The notes below the pieces were generated by a model that did not search any database, was not told the origin of the DNA, and worked only from the letters and a program-made list of their open reading frames with translations. Positions 59,754-64,000 of a stretch of 64,000 nt of DNA are shown one piece after another. Each line of letters opens with the position of its first letter. Position 1 is the stretch's first letter. The translations under genes and the position numbers were made by a program. The stretch is from an uncultured Lachnoclostridium sp. (lineage in GTDB: Bacteria > Bacillota > Clostridia > Lachnospirales > Lachnospiraceae). The stretch lies in the NCBI GenBank assembly GCA_944381625.1, contig CALWLW010000005.1, positions 1 through 64,000 on the forward strand. The letters are read 5' to 3'.

Positions 59754-60401
59754 ATGCTGAAAACAATCATTATGGATTTTGACGGACTGATCGTGGATAC
59801 GGAGAATGTATGGTACCACATCTATGTGAAGTGGTTCCGGGAGCATAAGGCGTATTCGCTCTCTGTACTGGAATTTCTGGAATGCGTCGGATCCAATTCG
59901 GAGGACCTGTTCAGAAAGCTGGATCAGAAGGGGATCCATGTGGACAGGGAAGAGTTTTCGTATGATACGAAACAGAGTTTTATAGAGGCAAGCAGTGTTC
60001 TCCCAGCGAAAGAAGGGGTGGAAGGATTCCTGAGACAGTCCAAAGAGAGCGGCCTGTCTGTGACGCTGGCAACTTCTTCAGGAAGAAAAAAGCCTACAGT
60101 GCATCTGGAGAGGCTGGGACTGATGAAATATTTTGACTTTCTGATCACAGCGGAGGATGTGGAGCGTATTAAACCGGCGCCGGATCTGTTTCTGGAAGCG
60201 GCGCGCCGGACGGCGAGCGCACCGGAGGAGTGCCTGGTGGTGGAAGACTCACTGAACGGCCTGCGGGCCGGTATCAATGCCGGTATGCGCGTTCTGGTCG
60301 TGCCCAATGAAGTGACCAGGCACTGTGCGTTTGAAGGGCAGTACCGCATGGAAGCCTCTCTTGCAGATGTGGATGTGCCGGGACTGATCAAAGACTTTTA
60401 A
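59754..60401 (+). CDS. HAD superfamily phosphatase (beta-phosphoglucomutase-like subfamily)
   Basis: The 215-residue protein has the HAD nucleophile motif IIMDFDGLIVDTE (DxDxxxxxT-like), TLATSSGRKKPTVHLERLG (motif II), KPAPDLFLEAARR (motif III) and VVEDSLNGLRAGINAG (motif IV). The cap helix region follows the first motif. Members dephosphorylate or isomerise sugar phosphates. Position after a PTS gene suggests it acts on the imported phospho-sugar. AAAAGGATGGAGG precedes the ATG. Confidence 0.93.
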   Translation: MLKTIIMDFDGLIVDTENVWYHIYVKWFREHKAYSLSVLEFLECVGSNSEDLFRKLDQKGIHVDREEFSYDTKQSFIEASSVLPAKEGVEGFLRQSKESGLSVTLATSSGRKKPTVHLERLGLMKYFDFLITAEDVERIKPAPDLFLEAARRTASAPEECLVVEDSLNGLRAGINAGMRVLVVPNEVTRHCAFEGQYRMEASLADVDVPGLIKDF

Positions 60402-60454
60402 GCAGGCGGCTTTCTGGTCAGCAGGCCTGCAGAGATATCCATGGCGGCGGAAGG

Positions 60455-60479
60455 CCGCGCCGGTGACGGCGCGGTTTTT
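60455..60479 (+). terminator. Terminator of the Gfo-PTS-HAD operon
   Basis: CCGCGCCG, loop GTGA, CGGCGCGG, then TTTTT. It has a perfect GC-rich stem. Confidence 0.92.
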
Positions 60480-60548
60480 CACTGCTTTTTTTCAGTTGCA
60501 TAATGTCCTCGTCTGTGCCATGATAGATGGGAAAGGCAGGGAAAGAAA

Positions 60549-61100
60549 ATGCAGAAAAGCAGTAACAGATCTTTGTTTGTCACCTTCCTGAAAATCGGCG
60601 CGTTCACGTTCGGCGGAGGATATGCGATGATTCCCCTGATCCAGCGGGAAGCCGTGGAGAAGCAGGGATGGATCAGCGAGGAAGATCTCCTGGAGATTGT
60701 GGCGGTAGCTGAATCCACGCCGGGGCCTGTGGCCATTAACGCGGCCACTTTTGTGGGGCAGAAAATCGGAGGCTTTATCGGGGCGCTTTCGGCCACTGTG
60801 GGCGTAGTTCTTCCGTCTTTTGCCATCATCTGCGCGGTCTCTTTTGTGCTGGAACAGTTTGAACAATGGAAGGCGGTGCAGTATGCGTTTATGGGTATAC
60901 GGGCCGGAGTACTGGCGCTGATCCTGCAGGCTCTGGTATCCATGTACCGGCAGTTTCCGAAAGATGGAATTTCCTATGTGATTATGGCGGGCGCTTTTTT
61001 TGCTGTGGCGCTGTGGAACGTCAGCGTACTGCTGGTGATCGCATGCTGTGCCGCTGCCGGTATACTGTGGGGAAAACTGAAGGGAAGGAGAGAAAAATGA
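60549..61100 (+). CDS. Chromate transporter family protein, half-size subunit 1
   Basis: The 183-residue membrane protein is one half of a split CHR-type transporter: FLKIGAFTFGGGYAMIPLIQ, the CHR signature, then ESTPGPVAINAATFVG and LPSFAIICAVSFVL. About five helices. ATG 60549 follows GGGAAAGAAA. In Firmicutes two short CHR genes work together. The substrate, chromate or another anion, is unknown. It overlaps the next gene by 4 bp (ATGA). Confidence 0.93.
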   Translation: MQKSSNRSLFVTFLKIGAFTFGGGYAMIPLIQREAVEKQGWISEEDLLEIVAVAESTPGPVAINAATFVGQKIGGFIGALSATVGVVLPSFAIICAVSFVLEQFEQWKAVQYAFMGIRAGVLALILQALVSMYRQFPKDGISYVIMAGAFFAVALWNVSVLLVIACCAAAGILWGKLKGRREK

Positions 61101-61666
61101 TTTACCTGGAATTATTCTGGACGTTTCTCAAGATTGGAGCTTTTACCTTTGGAGGCGGTTACGCCATGATACCGCTGATCCAGGCGGAGGTGGGAGCCCA
61201 CGGCTGGATGAGTGCGGAAGAAGTGGTAAATTTTGTGGCGGTCAGCGAGAGCACCCCCGGACCGTTTGCCGTGAATGCGTCCACTTATGTGGGCATGCAG
61301 ACCGCCGGGTTTGCAGGCGCGTTCTGCGCCACTCTGGGAGTGGTGCTGCCGTCGTTTATCATCATATTGGCAGTGGCCGGATGCCTGGATCGCTTTCGGA
61401 AGAGCCGGATTATGTCGGGATGTATGTCGGGGCTGCGTCCTGCAGTCATCGGCCTGATCGGCGCGGCGGCGGTGTCCACAGGACGGACGGTATTTTTCCC
61501 GGATGGCATCTCTGTGACAGGCCTGGGAAGCCCGGTCTTTTGGATATCAGCGGTTATATTTCTCGCCGCGCTGGTTCCTGCGCTGAAAAAAGTGCATCCG
61601 ATCCTGATTATTCTGGTATCGGCGGCTCTGGGAGTGGCGGCAGGGTACTGGTTCCATATTCTTTAA
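61097..61666 (+). CDS. Chromate transporter family protein, half-size subunit 2
   Basis: The second half of the split CHR pair (189 residues) starts MIYLELFWTFLKIGAFTFGG and has the same signatures as the first: GAFTFGGGYAMIPLIQAEVG, SESTPGPFAVNASTYVG and LPSFIIILAV. It begins at the overlapping ATGA of subunit 1, so translation is coupled. Its 3' end overlaps the convergent LysR gene by 59 bp. Confidence 0.93.
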   Translation: MIYLELFWTFLKIGAFTFGGGYAMIPLIQAEVGAHGWMSAEEVVNFVAVSESTPGPFAVNASTYVGMQTAGFAGAFCATLGVVLPSFIIILAVAGCLDRFRKSRIMSGCMSGLRPAVIGLIGAAAVSTGRTVFFPDGISVTGLGSPVFWISAVIFLAALVPALKKVHPILIILVSAALGVAAGYWFHIL

Positions 61667-62540
61667 ACAATTCTTTCATAAGTTTCACAAAGCATTTCAG
61701 CGGTTCATTTTCACTCAGACTTTTATAATACAGCCCATAGCAGACGGGAGGAATCCCGTCTACCGCGATGTGGCAGAGCCTCTTTTCTGACTGTACCGCG
61801 GGCGGGAACGGAAGGATGCAGACGCCCATCCCGGCCTGGGCCAGTACAGCGGCAGTGTCTGCTGATTCACAGAAGTATACGCTTTGGGGGGAACGTCCGC
61901 TCATCAGCATGCCCTGAATCTGTACCAGGGGTTCCGGGGATCTTAACGGATTGACCATAATCAGTTTCTGGGTTTCCAGATCCGAGAGCGTCAGCCTCCC
62001 TTTTTGAGCCAGCGGATTATCTGGAGAGCAGAGGCAGGCCACAGGAAGCCGGCCAAGTTCCAGAAAATTTCCGGGGACTTTCCGGGAATCAGGTTCCTGG
62101 AAGCTGATGATTACATCTACCTGTTCGTCTTCCAGCAGACGGTATAAATGCTGGAACGGAACTACCCGCAGCTGAGGATGCAGATTGGGAAATTCTTCAG
62201 TCAGCCGACGGAGTATGGGTGGAAGAAGCTGGAGCTGAGAATGGCTCTGGCATCCGATGGGGAACGGCAGGATATCCTGTCCGGAGGGCAGGCGGAAGCG
62301 GTTTTTAGCCCGGATGGAGATCTGGAGCATCTGCCTGGCGTCGTCCAGGAAAAGGATGCCCGCGGAGGTGAGGGATACACTGCGGGTGGTGCGGCGAAAC
62401 AGCTTTGTGTTCAGTTCTTGTTCCAGGGAACGGATCTGATGGGTGACAGCAGGCTGAGTGATGCTGAGCTGTTCCGCTGCCCTGGCAAAGTTCAGATGTT
62501 CAGCCACAGAGAGAAAACATTCCAGCTGAAAAGTGTTCAT
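61608..62540 (-). CDS. LysR family transcriptional regulator
   Basis: The 310-residue protein has the N-terminal HTH_1 domain (NTFQLECFLSVAEHLNFARA, then AEQLSITQPAVTHQIRSLEQEL) and a LysR substrate-binding domain. A short Pro-rich tail ends PPLPEPPIPE. Its 3' end overlaps the chromate transporter gene by 59 bp on the opposite strand. CAGGAAGCC lies near the ATG. Target and inducer are unknown; the CHR genes are convergent, so divergent autoregulation does not apply. Confidence 0.92.
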   Translation of the reverse strand: MNTFQLECFLSVAEHLNFARAAEQLSITQPAVTHQIRSLEQELNTKLFRRTTRSVSLTSAGILFLDDARQMLQISIRAKNRFRLPSGQDILPFPIGCQSHSQLQLLPPILRRLTEEFPNLHPQLRVVPFQHLYRLLEDEQVDVIISFQEPDSRKVPGNFLELGRLPVACLCSPDNPLAQKGRLTLSDLETQKLIMVNPLRSPEPLVQIQGMLMSGRSPQSVYFCESADTAAVLAQAGMGVCILPFPPAVQSEKRLCHIAVDGIPPVCYGLYYKSLSENEPLKCFVKLMKELFKEYGTSTLPPLPEPPIPE

Positions 62541-62623
62541 ATACAGGCTTCCTTTCTGATAAATAAAAGTTATTTATCAATGATAACTCTTTTTGAATTC
62601 ACTTTCAAGAGAAAATACGTAAA

Positions 62624-62663
62624 ATAGTTCGTGAGCGGTAGGTTCGAATCCGAACTATCCGCC
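62624..62663 (+). pseudogene. tRNA-like 3' remnant
   Basis: GTAGGTTCGAATCC (T-arm like) and ACTATCCGCC (acceptor 3' like) are present, but the 5' acceptor half, D arm and anticodon arm are missing. ATAGTTCG (62624-62631) pairs with CGAACTAT (62651-62658). It cannot be a working tRNA. Such tRNA 3' ends are common integration sites, so it may mark an old element boundary. Confidence 0.4.
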
Positions 62664-62685
62664 GGTGGAAAGGAGCGTGCTGAGA

Positions 62686-63150
62686 ATGACGGGAAAAGGC
62701 GGATTCAGGATTCTGTGGCTGATGCGAGAAATAAATGTTTCCCTGAAACGGTATGGAAATAGAAAAATATGCCGGAGAGAGGGAAACGTCACATATGCTC
62801 AAAGGCTGATTCTGGAGTATCTGATATCGCGGGGGGATGAAAAGATCTGCGCGTCCGATATCCGGGCGGCTCTGGATATGCCCAAAGCGTCGCTTTCAGA
62901 TAACCTGAGGGCTCTCCGCAAAAAAGGATATCTGTATATGGAGACCAGCCAGGAAGACGAGAGGCGTAAGTGGATCGTCCCTGCCAACGAGACAGGAGAA
63001 CTGAGGGAATGGGTAGGGGAGAGCCTGGAGGAAGTTCAGGTGCGCCTCTGCCGGGGCATCCCTCAGTCGGACCAGGAGGTTCTGGAGAGATCGCTGGCAA
63101 GGATGCTGGAAAATCTCCGGGAAGAAAATAAGAGGAGGACGAATGTATGA
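62686..63150 (+). CDS. MarR family transcriptional regulator
   Basis: The 154-residue protein (ATG 62686, MTGKGGFRILWLMREINVSL) has a MarR-type winged helix with VTYAQRLILEYLISRGDEKI, ASDIRAALDMPKASLSDNLRAL, and YMETSQEDERRKWIVPANE (the wing, with the D-ERR motif). AAAGGAGCG precedes the ATG at a distance of 11. It overlaps the next gene, an ABC exporter, by 4 bp, so it probably controls that exporter. Confidence 0.9.
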   Translation: MTGKGGFRILWLMREINVSLKRYGNRKICRREGNVTYAQRLILEYLISRGDEKICASDIRAALDMPKASLSDNLRALRKKGYLYMETSQEDERRKWIVPANETGELREWVGESLEEVQVRLCRGIPQSDQEVLERSLARMLENLREENKRRTNV

Positions 63151-64000
63151 TAAAGACATTATTCAGACAGATCGGGGAATACAAAAAAGTTTCCCTGCTG
63201 ACGCCGGTCTTTACGGCGCTGGAGGTGCTGATGGAGATCCTGATTCCATTCATCACTGCCTCCATCATTGATAAAGGGATCGAGGCGGGAGATATCCGCC
63301 AGGTCTATTTTTACGGAGGCATCATGCTGGTTATGGCATTTTTAAGCCTGACGTTCGGCGTGCTGGCCGGGCGCTATGCGGCGGCGGCTTCGGCCGGGTT
63401 CGCCTGCAATCTGAGAGAAGGAATGTATAAGAATATACAGACCTTTTCCTTTTCCAACATTGATAAATACAGCACAGCGGGGCTGGTTACCCGCATGACC
63501 ACAGATGTGACAAATCTGCAGAATGCTTATCAGATGATATTAAGGATTGCAGTCCGTTCGCCGCTGATGCTGATCTGCAGTATGGCCATGTGCTTTTTCA
63601 TCAATGTGAAGCTGAGCCTGATCTTCCTTGTGGCAATTGTGGTGCTGGGATGCGGCCTGTTCTTGATCATGTCCAGAGTTACAAAAGTATTTCGCCAGGT
63701 GTTCCGCAAGTATGACGACCTGAACGCCAGCGTACAGGAAAATGTGACCGCCATCCGCGTGGTGAAAGCGTTTGTGAGAGAGGCATATGAAAACGAGAAG
63801 TTCCGCAGTGCCGCTGACCGTCTGTATAAGCTGTTTGTAAAAGCGGAAGGGACGCTGGCCTTTAACAGCCCGCTGATGATGCTGGTGATCTACGGATGTA
63901 TTATCTCTCTGTCCTGGTTTGGCGCTCATTTCGTGGTGGCAGGCAGCCTGACCACCGGGCAGTTGACATCCATGTTTTCTTATATCATGAGCGTGCTCAT
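63147..64000 (+). CDS. ABC transporter, membrane-spanning half (partial, runs off the window)
   Basis: The start is ATG 63147, overlapping the MarR stop. The translated part begins MIKTLFRQIGEYKKVSLLTP and includes the ABC exporter TM region features SAGFACNLREGMYKNIQTF, FSNIDKYSTAGLVTRMTTDV, NASVQENVTAIRVVKAFVRE and LTTGQLTSMFSYIMSVL. These are typical of MsbA/LmrA/SunT-like ABC half-transporters with six helices and an ATPase domain, which lies beyond the end. Together with the MarR gene it resembles a drug or metabolite export pair. Confidence 0.9.
   Translation, partial: MIKTLFRQIGEYKKVSLLTPVFTALEVLMEILIPFITASIIDKGIEAGDIRQVYFYGGIMLVMAFLSLTFGVLAGRYAAAASAGFACNLREGMYKNIQTFSFSNIDKYSTAGLVTRMTTDVTNLQNAYQMILRIAVRSPLMLICSMAMCFFINVKLSLIFLVAIVVLGCGLFLIMSRVTKVFRQVFRKYDDLNASVQENVTAIRVVKAFVREAYENEKFRSAADRLYKLFVKAEGTLAFNSPLMMLVIYGCIISLSWFGAHFVVAGSLTTGQLTSMFSYIMSVL

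Noticed and set aside
62624..62663. A working tRNA
   Set aside because: Only a T-arm-like and 3' acceptor-like part is present; the D and anticodon arms are missing. It is listed as a remnant.

Overview
The window looks like a chromosomal segment of a spore-forming, anaerobic Lachnospiraceae-type Firmicute. The evidence is an alpha/beta small acid-soluble spore protein gene, a CIRCE heat-shock operator, an anaerobic sulfite reductase operon, type III glutamine synthetase, clostridial-type families (DUF1385, DUF4364, DUF5721, DegV, DUF368) and strong sigma-A promoters with 16-17 bp spacers. Codon use is fairly G+C rich, while intergenic regions are AT rich. Species cannot be named from the sequence alone.

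Layout. 1-5.6 kb: the end of rpmI, rplT, two G3E (CobW-like) GTPases (one His-rich, one fused to a DUF1980-type domain), a 1-phosphofructokinase, an HTH regulator, tRNA-Leu(CAG), a ZIP metal transporter and a DUF805 membrane protein. 5.6-13.3 kb: a cytidylate-kinase-like protein, CIRCE-controlled htpG, a DUF5721 protein, DegV, ApbE, a DUF368 transporter and small proteins. 13.3-24.8 kb: one promoter followed by eight tightly packed genes. They encode a PrsW-FHA protein, a secreted/TM-FHA protein, a zinc-ribbon FHA protein, a membrane PP2C phosphatase, a kinase-FHA protein, a soluble PP2C, a vWA-TM-FHA protein and a receptor-like kinase with a large ectodomain. This looks like a complete phospho-threonine signalling system spanning the membrane and is the most unusual part of the window. 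24.8-27.8 kb: an accessory patch with two toxin-antitoxin pairs, an XRE regulator facing a tiny Arg-rich ORF, and a CYTH-domain protein.

27.9-48.9 kb is mostly housekeeping. It holds DJ-1, SASP, tig-clpP-clpX-lon-engB, an AI-2E family permease, DUF4364, a TIGR01212 radical SAM protein, rho, rpmE, DUF1385-prmC-prfA, glmM, a nucleotidyltransferase, DUF2156, hisC, a small-multidrug-export-family protein and a lipid kinase. 48.9-64 kb: glnA (type III) behind a leader with a terminator, rpiB, an apparent orphan small transcript, a CRP/FNR-type regulator followed by asrABC, an RpiR regulator with Gfo/Idh/MocA, PTS-IICB and HAD genes (a sugar or polyol utilisation island), split chromate transporters with a LysR regulator, and a MarR regulator with an ABC exporter that runs off the end.

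Non-coding structure is rich. Two families of palindromic elements each occur twice: one abuts terminator T-runs (4165-4212, 49094-49141) and one sits just after stop codons (39362-39563, 45416-45460). A tRNA-like 3' remnant lies at 62624-62663. A CRP-like dyad is predicted at about -41.5 of the asrA promoter. No CRISPR array, phage gene, transposase or rRNA was recognised.
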